Assembly: GCA_964392365.1 (NCBI GenBank)
Contig: CAYMPH010000004.1
Location: forward strand, 62,001 to 126,000
From: CAYMPH01 sp964392365
Lineage (GTDB): Bacteria > Spirochaetota > UBA4802 > UBA5550
Direction of reading: 5' to 3'
DNA: 64,000 bases
The position numbers were made by a program, and so were the translations under genes. The stretch's first letter is position 1. Each line of letters opens with the position of its first letter. This document shows positions 8,497 through 17,700 of the stretch, in pieces. The notes under the pieces were generated by a model, which saw only the letters and a list, made by a program, of their open reading frames with translations, had not been told where the DNA came from and did no database searches.

Positions 8497-9357
8497 ATGA
8501 AAAAATATAACGATATAATTGAAAAAGTAATGTTCATTGTAATCCGCACCATGTCATATATGAGCATAATTTTTCTTGTAATAATATTATCCTATATTTT
8601 CAGCAAAGGATACAGTGCACTCTCCCTGGATTTTATTACACAGATGCCGAAAGATGAGATGACAAAGGGCGGAATATTTCCTGCAATTCTCGGAACATTA
8701 TATCTTATGCTTGGATCAACTCTTATCTCTGTGCCGATTGGAGTTACTACAGCAATATACCTTAATGAATATGCCGGAAATATAAAAATCAAAGCTATAA
8801 TCCGTATGGCTATAAATAATCTTGCAGGCGTTCCATCAGTAGTTTTTGGACTGTTCGGACTAAGCCTGTTTGTTTATCTTCTTGATTTTGGTACATCTAT
8901 TCTGGCAGGTTCCCTTACGCTTGGAATACTTAATCTTCCTGTTATAATCAGATCAACCGAAGAGGCTCTTCTCACAGTTCCTTCAAGCTACAGGGAGGCC
9001 TCTTTATCACTCGGAGCAACAAAGCTTCAAACTATAATCAATATTGTTGTACCGAATGCTATTCCTGGAATTTTAACAGGCGCAATGCTTTCGCTGGGAA
9101 GAGCTGCTGGAGAAACTGCACCGATCATGTTTACTGCAGCTGCATTTTATACTCCTCATTTGCCTGATTCGGTTTTCAGTGAGGTAATGGCTCTTCCATA
9201 TCATATATTTGTTCTTGCAACGGCCGGGACGCATATACTTCAGACACGGCCGATACAGTACGGAACAGCAATTGTTCTTATTACTCTGGTTCTGATTTTA
9301 AATTTAGGCGGATTGATAATGAGATACAGATTCAGAAAAAGAATAAAAGGTTTATAA
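8497..9357 (+). CDS. pstA: Phosphate ABC transporter permease PstA
   Basis: 286 residues, six membrane helices, and the EAA-type loop (YREASLSLGATKLQTI) that contacts PstB. It carries the family motifs GVTTAIYLNEYAG and LSLGRAAGETAPIMFTAAA. It pairs with PstC in the inner membrane. It starts 3 bases after the pstC stop, so translational coupling is likely, and it is followed closely by pstB. Confidence 0.96.
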   Translation: MKKYNDIIEKVMFIVIRTMSYMSIIFLVIILSYIFSKGYSALSLDFITQMPKDEMTKGGIFPAILGTLYLMLGSTLISVPIGVTTAIYLNEYAGNIKIKAIIRMAINNLAGVPSVVFGLFGLSLFVYLLDFGTSILAGSLTLGILNLPVIIRSTEEALLTVPSSYREASLSLGATKLQTIINIVVPNAIPGILTGAMLSLGRAAGETAPIMFTAAAFYTPHLPDSVFSEVMALPYHIFVLATAGTHILQTRPIQYGTAIVLITLVLILNLGGLIMRYRFRKRIKGL

Positions 9358-9371
9358 CAGGAAATTTGAAT

Positions 9372-10130
9372 ATGAATAATAAAATTGAAGTTAATAATTT
9401 AACATTCTATTACGGGCTGACAAAACCTGCAATTAAAAATATTTCACTGAATGTTGAAAAAAATACAGTGCTTGCTTTAATCGGCCCGTCAGGCTGCGGG
9501 AAGTCGACTTTTTTAAGATGCATAAACAGGATGAATGATATTATACCGAACACAAGAGTTGAAGGCGATTTGCTGATTGACAATGAATCCATATATCATA
9601 AAAAATATGATGTTACTGAACTTAGAAGAAACGTTGGAATGGTATTTCAGAAATCGAATCCATTTCCGAAATCTATATTTGAAAATGTTGCATACGGGTT
9701 GAGGATAGGAGGCATGAGAGACAGGCATCAGATTGAATCTATTGTTGAAAATTCACTCAAGTCAACAGGACTATGGGAAGAGGTAAAAGACAGGCTTCAC
9801 GAATCTGCTCTCAGCCTTTCCGGAGGCCAGCAGCAGAGACTGTGCATTGCAAGAACAATTGCAGTTCAGCCTGAAATTATTCTGATGGATGAACCTGCTT
9901 CTGCACTTGATCCGATATCAACTCAGAAGATTGAAGAGCTGATACAGGATTTAAAGGTGAAGTACACAATAGTCATAGTTACCCACAACATGCAGCAGGC
10001 AGCACGAGTAAGCGACAACACAGCATTTTTTTACATGGGCGATCTGATTGAGATAAATAAAACAGAGAAAATATTTACAAAACCTGATATTGAAATGACT
10101 GAAAATTATATTACAGGAAAATTCGGATGA
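9372..10130 (+). CDS. pstB: Phosphate ABC transporter ATP-binding protein PstB
   Basis: 252 residues. Walker A GPSGCGKST, signature LSGGQQQR, Walker B IILMDEPASALD and the switch His in VTHNM are all present, with the PstB-typical INRMNDIIPN segment. It powers phosphate import through PstCA. I prefer the ATG at 9372, 9 bases after AGGA, over a TTG two codons earlier that sits too close to that site. A MITE-like element starts 2 bases after the stop, between pstB and phoU. Confidence 0.97.
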   Translation: MNNKIEVNNLTFYYGLTKPAIKNISLNVEKNTVLALIGPSGCGKSTFLRCINRMNDIIPNTRVEGDLLIDNESIYHKKYDVTELRRNVGMVFQKSNPFPKSIFENVAYGLRIGGMRDRHQIESIVENSLKSTGLWEEVKDRLHESALSLSGGQQQRLCIARTIAVQPEIILMDEPASALDPISTQKIEELIQDLKVKYTIVIVTHNMQQAARVSDNTAFFYMGDLIEINKTEKIFTKPDIEMTENYITGKFG

Positions 10131-10132
10131 TT

Positions 10133-10276
10133 TATAGCAATTCACAAAATTAAAAGTACACTGTCATTCCGGTTTTGTGATAACAAATACCGGAATCTCA
10201 TAGAAAATATATGCTATGAGATTCCTGCATTCGCAGGAATGACAGAAATTGTCTAAAATAATCGTTAACTGCTATA
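10133..10276. repeat. MITE-like element, copy 1
   Basis: 144 bp, bounded by TATAGCAATT and AACTGCTATA, with an inner inverted repeat CTGTCATTCC (10161-10170) / GGAATGACAG (10236-10245). It has no coding capacity and inner palindromes (ATCTCATAG / CTATGAGAT). The same end and inner motifs recur at 30567-30722 and 48255-48423. It splits pstB from phoU, and its transcript could fold into a long hairpin that affects downstream phoU-phoB-phoR expression. Confidence 0.75.
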
Positions 10277-10299
10277 ATTAAAAATTTAACGGAGGAAAA

Positions 10300-10962
10300 A
10301 TGTCTACACATCTTGAACTTGAAATTGAAAGCGTAAAGGCAAAAATATATAAAATGGCTGATTATGACATTGAAGCCATAAGCAAAGCTGTCGAGTCATT
10401 GAAAAATCTTGATCTGAAGGCAGCTGAAAAAATCATGCGCAATGATTCCGTAATTGATTTACTTGAAAAGGAAATTGACGAGGATATTGTAAAAATACTC
10501 GTTACCAGACAGCCTGCTGCAATAGATCTGAGACTGGTATTATCGCTTATGAAAATTAACACTGACCTTGAAAGAATAGGCGATCTCGCCTCGAATATTG
10601 CTCAGGAAACCATCAGACTCCACGGCAAACATCTGATAAAACCAATGGTGGATATTCCGCGCATGGCTGAAATCGGAATTGATATGATAAAAAAAAGCCT
10701 TCAGGCAATATCTGATATGGATAGCGTACTTGCCAATGAAATAATAAGAATGGACAACAGCATTGATGATCTGAACAGGCAGATACACAGGGAACTGTTT
10801 TCTTATATGGCTGAGAATCCGCAATCAATATCTGAAGCGCTGAGCCTGCTCTGGGCGGCAAAAGCTCTTGAGCGTATTGGAGACCATGCTTCAAACATAG
10901 CTGAAAGGGCTGTATTTTACATTGAAGGAATTGATATCAGACACATGGATGCTGAAGAATGA
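10300..10962 (+). CDS. phoU: Phosphate signalling protein PhoU
   Basis: 220 residues made of two related three-helix PhoU units. Each contains the conserved DLERIGDLASNIA-type motif, seen here at about residues 88-100 and as ALERIGDHASNIAE near 188-201. PhoU is a cytoplasmic protein that links PstSCAB transport to PhoR signalling and restrains the kinase when phosphate is plentiful. GGAGG precedes the ATG. It overlaps phoB by four bases (ATGA), so the two are probably translationally coupled. Confidence 0.96.
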   Translation: MSTHLELEIESVKAKIYKMADYDIEAISKAVESLKNLDLKAAEKIMRNDSVIDLLEKEIDEDIVKILVTRQPAAIDLRLVLSLMKINTDLERIGDLASNIAQETIRLHGKHLIKPMVDIPRMAEIGIDMIKKSLQAISDMDSVLANEIIRMDNSIDDLNRQIHRELFSYMAENPQSISEALSLLWAAKALERIGDHASNIAERAVFYIEGIDIRHMDAEE

Positions 10963-11678
10963 CTATTTCCTTATTCAGTAAAAAAATTATTTTCGTAGTT
11001 GATGATGAGAATGATATCAGGAATATACTGAAAATTAATCTTGATAAGGAAGGATATGATGTGCGGGAATTTGCGTCAGGGAATGAAGCCCTCAGAGCTT
11101 TATCAAGCACTATCCCTGATCTGATGATCCTGGATGTAATGATGGACGGCCTGAACGGTTACGATCTGTGCAGAAAGATAAGATCAACAGAAAATTATTC
11201 TGAAATTCCGGTTATTTTCCTTAGCGCCAAATCCGAGGAATTCGACAAGATTCTCGGGCTTGAATTGGGCGGAGATGATTATATCACAAAACCTTTCAGC
11301 ATTAAGGAAGTTAAATCCAGAGTAAAGGCAGTTATAAGAAGAAGTAATAAGAAGCATACCACTGATGATGATGATGATGATGATGAAAAAATTTTCAGAT
11401 ATAAAGGCATTGAACTGAATCCTACCAACTATTCATTGTCAGTTGACGGGCAGGATATTGCCCTTACAAAAACTGAATTCGGAATACTTTATATTTTCTG
11501 TAAAAATCCTGGAAAGATTTTTACACGCGACAACATCATAGACAGCATAAGAGGCCATGATGTTTATGTCATAGACAGAACAATAGATGTACATATAATG
11601 AATTTAAGAAAAAAACTCGGACCATACAAGGATACTATTAAAACTTTTTCCGGTGTCGGATACGGTTTCAAAGAATAA
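10959..11678 (+). CDS. phoB: Phosphate regulon response regulator (OmpR/PhoB type)
   Basis: 239 residues. Receiver domain about 10-125, with acidic pair VDDEND, phosphoacceptor Asp in LMILDVMMDG and Lys in DDYITKPF. The C-terminal winged helix, about 148-238, ends in IKTFSGVGYGF, typical of OmpR/PhoB DNA-binding domains. The linker holds seven consecutive Asp. It lies between phoU and phoR, which fits a role as the phosphate regulator acting on the tandem 11-mer sites near pstS and pstC. Confidence 0.95.
   Translation: MTISLFSKKIIFVVDDENDIRNILKINLDKEGYDVREFASGNEALRALSSTIPDLMILDVMMDGLNGYDLCRKIRSTENYSEIPVIFLSAKSEEFDKILGLELGGDDYITKPFSIKEVKSRVKAVIRRSNKKHTTDDDDDDDEKIFRYKGIELNPTNYSLSVDGQDIALTKTEFGILYIFCKNPGKIFTRDNIIDSIRGHDVYVIDRTIDVHIMNLRKKLGPYKDTIKTFSGVGYGFKE
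11364..11384 (+). repeat. (GAT)7 microsatellite in the phoB linker
   Basis: Seven perfect GAT codons encode a run of Asp between the receiver and DNA-binding domains. A pure trinucleotide repeat can gain or lose units without shifting frame, changing only linker length and charge. Confidence 0.9.
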
Positions 11679-11682
11679 TAAC

Positions 11683-13407
11683 ATGGCAGCAGTTAAAAAC
11701 AGAATTCCCTTTATAATAATTTCTATATTCGTATTGTTTTTTCTTTTTATATCAATTTACGGATATATAAATTTTTCCAGAATTGTTTATTCTATTAATA
11801 TAAACAATACAAGGAACAGCACTTCGCAGGAATTAAAACTAATTGAAGATTTTTTAAAAGATAAAGATATACGTTTCAATAAACCTGAGCTGACTGCTTA
11901 TCTGATAAAAATTTCCGCTTTTTATAAAGATAAAATTGATATAACTGATCTTGATGGAGGCTTCTTCTCAGGTTCTGACGGTACTACAAAAGATACAGAA
12001 GTTTACAGATATCTTCCTGAAATTGACGGAGCAATTGAAAACGGATATGGAGAAGATATAAGAAACGATGGAATTGCAGGCTCAAAGCTTTTTCATTATG
12101 CAAAAAAAAGCGGAAGCATTGTAATTAGAATTTCAAAACCTGTAAGCAATCTTATTGATAATAGTATCTATTACAAATTCATTGCTGTATTTATAATAAT
12201 ATCTGCAATTACACTCATTGCTTTAATCTTTTATTTAAAAAAGAATCTTACAGAAAAAATTAAGCATGTTGCGGAATTTGCTGATGATTTCACCTCAGGA
12301 GGCATTGAAAGAAGACTTATTAATTACAGAGATGATGAAATTGACAGTCTTTACCGTTCTATAAATAAAATAACCGATTCAATGAAAATCAGACTTCAGG
12401 AGTCTGAACTCAGACAAAGCAGGCTTAAAATCACACTTGAAAATATAAGCGACGGTATTGCAGTCATAGGCAGGGATAAAAGGATTGTTATCACCAATAG
12501 CGCCTTTATTAAAGTTTTTGATTACCGCTCAGACCCGCTTGGTAAAATCTATTTTGAAATAATAAGAAATGTTAAAATAAATTCTTTAATTGAAACAGCA
12601 TTAACCAGTGAATCAGAAATAAAATTCGATGAAAAGCTCTTCAACGGAAAATTCTACGACATCTACATAAGCCCGGTTGATGAAGGTGATAGTCTTCACG
12701 GCGTGCTGGTTGTTCTTCATGATATTACTGAAAAGAAAAAAATTGAACAGATAAAAGCAGATCTTATAGGCAATATGTCTCACGAGCTGAAAACTCCAAT
12801 AGCTATTTTGAAAGGATACCTTGAAACCATTGGTGAAAATCTACATAACACAAAACTGTCCGAAGATCTCATCACCCGGGCAATAGAAAATGCAGACAGA
12901 CAGAATGCAATTATAAATGACATACTAAAGCTGCATATGATTGAAAGTTCAACTGAATTTGATTATGAAAAAATTGAATTGAAGCAGATAATAGTTAACT
13001 GCCTTAATATTTTATCTCCGAAATCTACTGCAAAAAAAATAATAATCAATACAGATATAGCTTTAACAGATCCGGTAATAGTAAACAGATTTCTGGCAGA
13101 AGAAATTTTTTTTAATATTATTGATAACGGCATTAATTATAATAATGAAGCAGGAGAAATTTCAATCAAAGCATTTATTGATAAAGATAGGACTGTTGTG
13201 TCTGTCAAGGATACAGGCATCGGCATTCCAGCTGATTCTATTGATAGAATTTTTGAGAGATTTTATCGTGTAGATAAAAGCAGATCACGTGAAACAGGCG
13301 GTACTGGACTCGGACTTTCAATTGTCAAGCATGCCTGTGATATTCTCAAATGGGACATTGAAGCTCTTTCCGATGGTACGGGGACTGAATTCATAATTAC
13401 TATTTGA
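11683..13407 (+). CDS. phoR: Phosphate sensor histidine kinase PhoR-like
   Basis: 574 residues from the ATG at 11683. An N-terminal membrane helix (about 8-27), an extracytoplasmic segment, and a second helix near 163-184 are followed by HAMP, PAS, HisKA (MSHELKTPIAILKGY, with the phosphorylated His) and HATPase (NGINYNN, DTGIGIP, GTGLGLSI). It would phosphorylate the adjacent response regulator. The frame opens earlier, with a GTG at 11653 inside phoB; I prefer the ATG 4 bases after the phoB stop, though neither start has a strong ribosome site. The sizeable sensor segment is unlike E. coli PhoR, which lacks one, and resembles Gram-positive and other long forms. Confidence 0.9.
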   Translation: MAAVKNRIPFIIISIFVLFFLFISIYGYINFSRIVYSININNTRNSTSQELKLIEDFLKDKDIRFNKPELTAYLIKISAFYKDKIDITDLDGGFFSGSDGTTKDTEVYRYLPEIDGAIENGYGEDIRNDGIAGSKLFHYAKKSGSIVIRISKPVSNLIDNSIYYKFIAVFIIISAITLIALIFYLKKNLTEKIKHVAEFADDFTSGGIERRLINYRDDEIDSLYRSINKITDSMKIRLQESELRQSRLKITLENISDGIAVIGRDKRIVITNSAFIKVFDYRSDPLGKIYFEIIRNVKINSLIETALTSESEIKFDEKLFNGKFYDIYISPVDEGDSLHGVLVVLHDITEKKKIEQIKADLIGNMSHELKTPIAILKGYLETIGENLHNTKLSEDLITRAIENADRQNAIINDILKLHMIESSTEFDYEKIELKQIIVNCLNILSPKSTAKKIIINTDIALTDPVIVNRFLAEEIFFNIIDNGINYNNEAGEISIKAFIDKDRTVVSVKDTGIGIPADSIDRIFERFYRVDKSRSRETGGTGLGLSIVKHACDILKWDIEALSDGTGTEFIITI

Positions 13408-13471
13408 AATAAAATTAAATCAGATCTTTTACTTGCTCATAAATAATTTATAATCCGCTAAAATATTTATT

Positions 13472-14479
13472 TCAGAAACTCAATCCTATACCAGCAATAG
13501 CTGTAATTCTATTATCCGGAATTGCCATTATTTCAACAAAAGGAGTTAAAAATAAATCTTTGCCAACTCTAATTGGAAACTTTATTCCCAAACTGATAAT
13601 TACTCCAATATATAAAGTTTTCGAAGGCGGTGTAGTTAATGAACTAAGAGTATAGTTGGGTCGCTCGCTTGTATGATCACCGGGAAGCATTAAAGCGTAT
13701 TCGAATACAGGACCAACCTGAATATACGGCTGAATAAAAAATTTATTATTAATATTCCAATTCAAACCAAGCAGAGCCTGAATGTTGCTGGTAAAATCAA
13801 AAGAATTACTAAATTGTGTGTAACCGGAATATAGATAAGCAAACTCAATAGAACCTCCGAATAAAACAAAAGAAGAATAAGAATTTGTTAGTGTAATTTT
13901 CATACCTCCGCCAATTCCGAACAGGCTGTCTCTTCTATATGGCAAAGTATATGTTGCTCCGGATATTTGAGCAGTAGATTCCTGGTTATTTGGTATAATC
14001 ATAGGTGAAGTGAAGATAAGAGCTATATCAAAATAAACTGTAGAAAAATTTTTTAATTTTTCTGTTTTTTGCCTGGCAATTTCACTCTCTCCCAGTTTTC
14101 TTTCTTTACCTTCTTTTACGATGGCATCAACATCACTTTTTTTCACTTCAATTTCAATCGGAGAATTTAATTCTTTGCGGACAATGTAAACAAGATTTTG
14201 TTCATCAATAATAAATCCCTTAATTACTGTACCGTCTGCTTTATAGAGATTTACGGAATTTTTATACTGGTTATCATATAAAATGCGGAGAATTTTATTA
14301 CGCGGTATAACAGTTTCAATATTGTTGCTCATTTTAACGGACATTGATGCATCTGTATCTTTAATGATCTGTCCTTCAATAATAGATCCATCTGTAATAA
14401 ATACTGAAGCTGCATTAATTGATGCTGCTGATAAAAAAAAGATGAAACAAACGAATAAGAAATTCATAATTGATTTCAT
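13472..14479 (-). CDS. Exported protein, N-terminal beta domain plus C-terminal barrel-like region, unknown function
   Basis: 335 residues. A signal peptide (about 1-23, ending INAAS) is followed by a roughly 110-residue beta-rich part with two similar segments (TDGSIIEGQIIK and ADGTVIKGFIID), suggesting a duplicated small-barrel unit. From about residue 140, alternating strands and a C-terminus ending GIGLSF suggest an outer-membrane beta-barrel. AGGAG precedes the ATG. It converges with phoR and lies downstream of the carboxylase gene with a 265-base gap, so it is probably a separate unit. I do not recognise a named family. Confidence 0.7.
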   Translation of the reverse strand: MKSIMNFLFVCFIFFLSAASINAASVFITDGSIIEGQIIKDTDASMSVKMSNNIETVIPRNKILRILYDNQYKNSVNLYKADGTVIKGFIIDEQNLVYIVRKELNSPIEIEVKKSDVDAIVKEGKERKLGESEIARQKTEKLKNFSTVYFDIALIFTSPMIIPNNQESTAQISGATYTLPYRRDSLFGIGGGMKITLTNSYSSFVLFGGSIEFAYLYSGYTQFSNSFDFTSNIQALLGLNWNINNKFFIQPYIQVGPVFEYALMLPGDHTSERPNYTLSSLTTPPSKTLYIGVIISLGIKFPIRVGKDLFLTPFVEIMAIPDNRITAIAGIGLSF

Positions 14480-14744
14480 TAAGATTCTCCTTTTAAAAAT
14501 ATGTCTTTTTTTAAAGATAAAAAAATGTTCAAGTTTTTTATCTTCTCAGGAATTTCAGATAAAAAGTTAAAAAAAAATACCGAAACTCCATATTTTAAAG
14601 GAGAGAGGATAATTCTAACTTATTTTGAAAACTATAGGAACAGATAGGATTAAAGCAAGGATAATTATATTAAAATATCAACTTTCTTTTTAAATCTACT
14701 CTTTTAAAAACATATACAATTAATCTGAAATATTTAAAAAAACA

Positions 14745-17700
14745 TCAGCAGTCTTTTAGAACTGCAGCTTTATCAATTGCTATAGTAAAACCTTTAACAA
14801 GATTTTCCCTGAGCAAAGATATATCATCTATTATCCAGTCAACAAGACCAGTGCTTCTGGCATCATTCTGGGAATTGGATTTTTCTATATATTTTTTCAG
14901 AAAATTTTCCCTGTATTCGTTTGCCTCGGAAATTTTTCCATCAGAAAGCATTTTCCCGTATTTACGGCCGTGTAAAAGATCAAAAGCAACATTCGGTCCT
15001 ATTACAGCCATCTGTGCGTCTTTAAGAGCAAGATAAACTATTCCAGGCCTTAAAAATTTATTGAAAGCATGTATGAGCCTTCCGCCGTAATTCTGCTTCA
15101 AAGTAACTGAAACAACAGGAATTGATCCGAGAATGTTTTCATCAAGCGACTCAGCGCCTATTGACTGGATTCTGAATCTCTCCTGCTTTGAACCAGGCAT
15201 AAATCCTGAAGAATTTGAAAGCATAACAAGCGGTATATTATGCCTGTTTAAAAATTGCGTAAAAATTCTGAACTTCTCAGTGCTGTATGCGTCCGCTGCT
15301 CCTCCCTTAACAAGAGGCTGATCAGCAATTATTCCAACGCTTTTACCGTTCAATGCAGCAAGTCCTGTAATCAGATTCGATCCTGATGCAGTGTCATTCA
15401 TTTCAGAATAAAATTCAATAAAACTTTCTGAATCAAAAGTTCTTTTAATTACCATTTCAATCATATCAAACGGAACTGTGCTGTCCTGTGGAATCTCAGG
15501 CGCAGGAGAAGGTATTTTGTATGAAGTATTTTCAAGACTGACCGGAGATATCACGTTTAAAAGCCTGTGAATCAGATTGAATGCCTCTTCAAAATTTTTC
15601 ACAACAAATGTGCTGTTTTTAATTATATCTTTTCTATTATGAAATTCACCATCAATAAAAATAACAGCATCAGCACCGCTATTGATTTCGCAGGCCTTCA
15701 GACCTTCCGGATGAGTTACAATATTGAATCTGAGGCTGCTTCTTCTGTTTATCATAGAAAGAAAATCGCGTCTGGCCTGAAGCGCTATTTCGCCCTGATC
15801 GTGCTGGGAATGCCACTTCCGTCCGAAAATAAAAATCTGCGGCGTTGATGTTCTTAATGCAATTTTAAATATTTCCTTTTCCTTTATAAATGCCTGGCCT
15901 GACCATAAACCGGATTCTGTTGCAGGCCCTATAATCATAACCCTCCTGCCTCCGATCTTTGAAAAACCTGCAAGCAGTGATTCAGCTCCGTAATAATCTT
16001 CCTTAAATGGCTGGAAAAAGCCTCCATCAACATTTCTTTTAATTATATTTTCATTAAATACAGCAATTTCTTTTTTTATATTATTATCAACACTGACTCT
16101 TCTGATAGAATTAAAATTTTTATCTCCTGAAAAAAATCCGTGAAGAAGATATATCATCCTTATCAGATGAAGCTTATCAGACGCAATGAGGTCCACTACT
16201 CCTGCCCATTTTCCGAGAACCTTAGCCCCGCCAATATCATAATTGCTGATATTTTCGCCGATAACTGATTTTATTATACCGGAGCCGGTGAGCACCCTGT
16301 ACGACTCTTCTGAATCTAAAAGAATCTGTATCACAGCCTGGCTAGAACCATAAACGTCAAGCCCTGCTGATGAACCGATTCCTATAGCAACAAGAATAAA
16401 TTTTTGCGGCTTATGGAATTTAAAATTTCTTAAACTGAATTTATCATCAAGATCAGCGAATATTCTCACAAGAGCCGGATCGCCGCAATTGTGCGTATAT
16501 GAAATAAATTTATTATAACTCACGCGCTCAGCAGACAGAGTATTCATCATAAATCCCTGCCCGCCCCTGTTCAGCGAGACAACGCCTTCATTTATATTCG
16601 CTCCAGCGCTGTCATTCCATACATACAAAGGGATATCTTTTAAATATGCATAATAACATGCAGCACAGTATTTCAATCCTTCCCTGCTTCCGGTAGATCC
16701 ACCGTTGATTCTCGAATCCTTCATATAAAAGCAGGCATCAGTTCCATTCAGGCTGCCTATATAAATCTTTGAGCCTGCAGGATTTTCATCTGTATCAATA
16801 TTATCTATTTTAATCTCTGTGACAGTATCCATGCTTAAGCATTCTGATATCCAGAAATCTACAGATCTCTTCCCTTTATCAAAAAGTTTTCTGTCCGCAT
16901 TAATAATTTTTTCATTTTTATAAAAAGGATTCCATGGATCAGAATCAGTTAATATCTCAAAAATAAATGAATCATCTTTCGGGAAAAAAATTATACTTTT
17001 TTCAACTGGTATGGAATAATACGGGTATTTAAAGTTTCCTGTTACTACTGCTTTTGAAAAAATATTTTCATTAAAAAACTGCGCAGATGATATGCATATG
17101 GTTTTAAGCAGGCTGTAATCAATATAAGCGGCATTTAAATCGTTACACGGCCATGAAATTTCGGCCCCGGTTAGAATAAATTCAGCAAAATTATTTTTAT
17201 AACAGCTTATTCCGGAAAAACCTTTGATAATTGAAGCTGTTTCCGCAATCGCACGCTCAATTTTCTTATCCGGAACTTTTGCGCAATCTACGAATGATAT
17301 TACGTAAAGACCGGAGGAATTATCCGCATCGTTAATCAGCTTATAAACAAATATATTATCAATAAACAGCTGAATTCTTTCAATGATATAATTTGACTTT
17401 AAAAATTCTACTCTTGGAATTATATGTTTTTTAACCTGGTCAGACATTTCAATCGGGAAAAGATCTGCGCTCGTTCTATCTGCAGATTCAAGGCAGAGTT
17501 CATTTATACGGGATTCAACTGAAGCAACATGATCCGGGAATCTTTTCCTTATAGAAAAAGACTCCGGATGTTCTATTGAATAAAAAATATCGTGAGCATC
17601 CGATACAAAGAAAATAGAAATTTTTTCTTTCAGATATTTTATAAGCGTATCATCAATTTCTCCCTGCTCAGCTTCATAAAGATTTTTTAATATAGGAATC

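Noticed and set aside
14516..14542. GATAAAAAAA / TTTTTTATC hairpin upstream of the exported barrel-like protein
   Set aside because: A/T-only stem expected by chance in this composition, placed in a 5' region.
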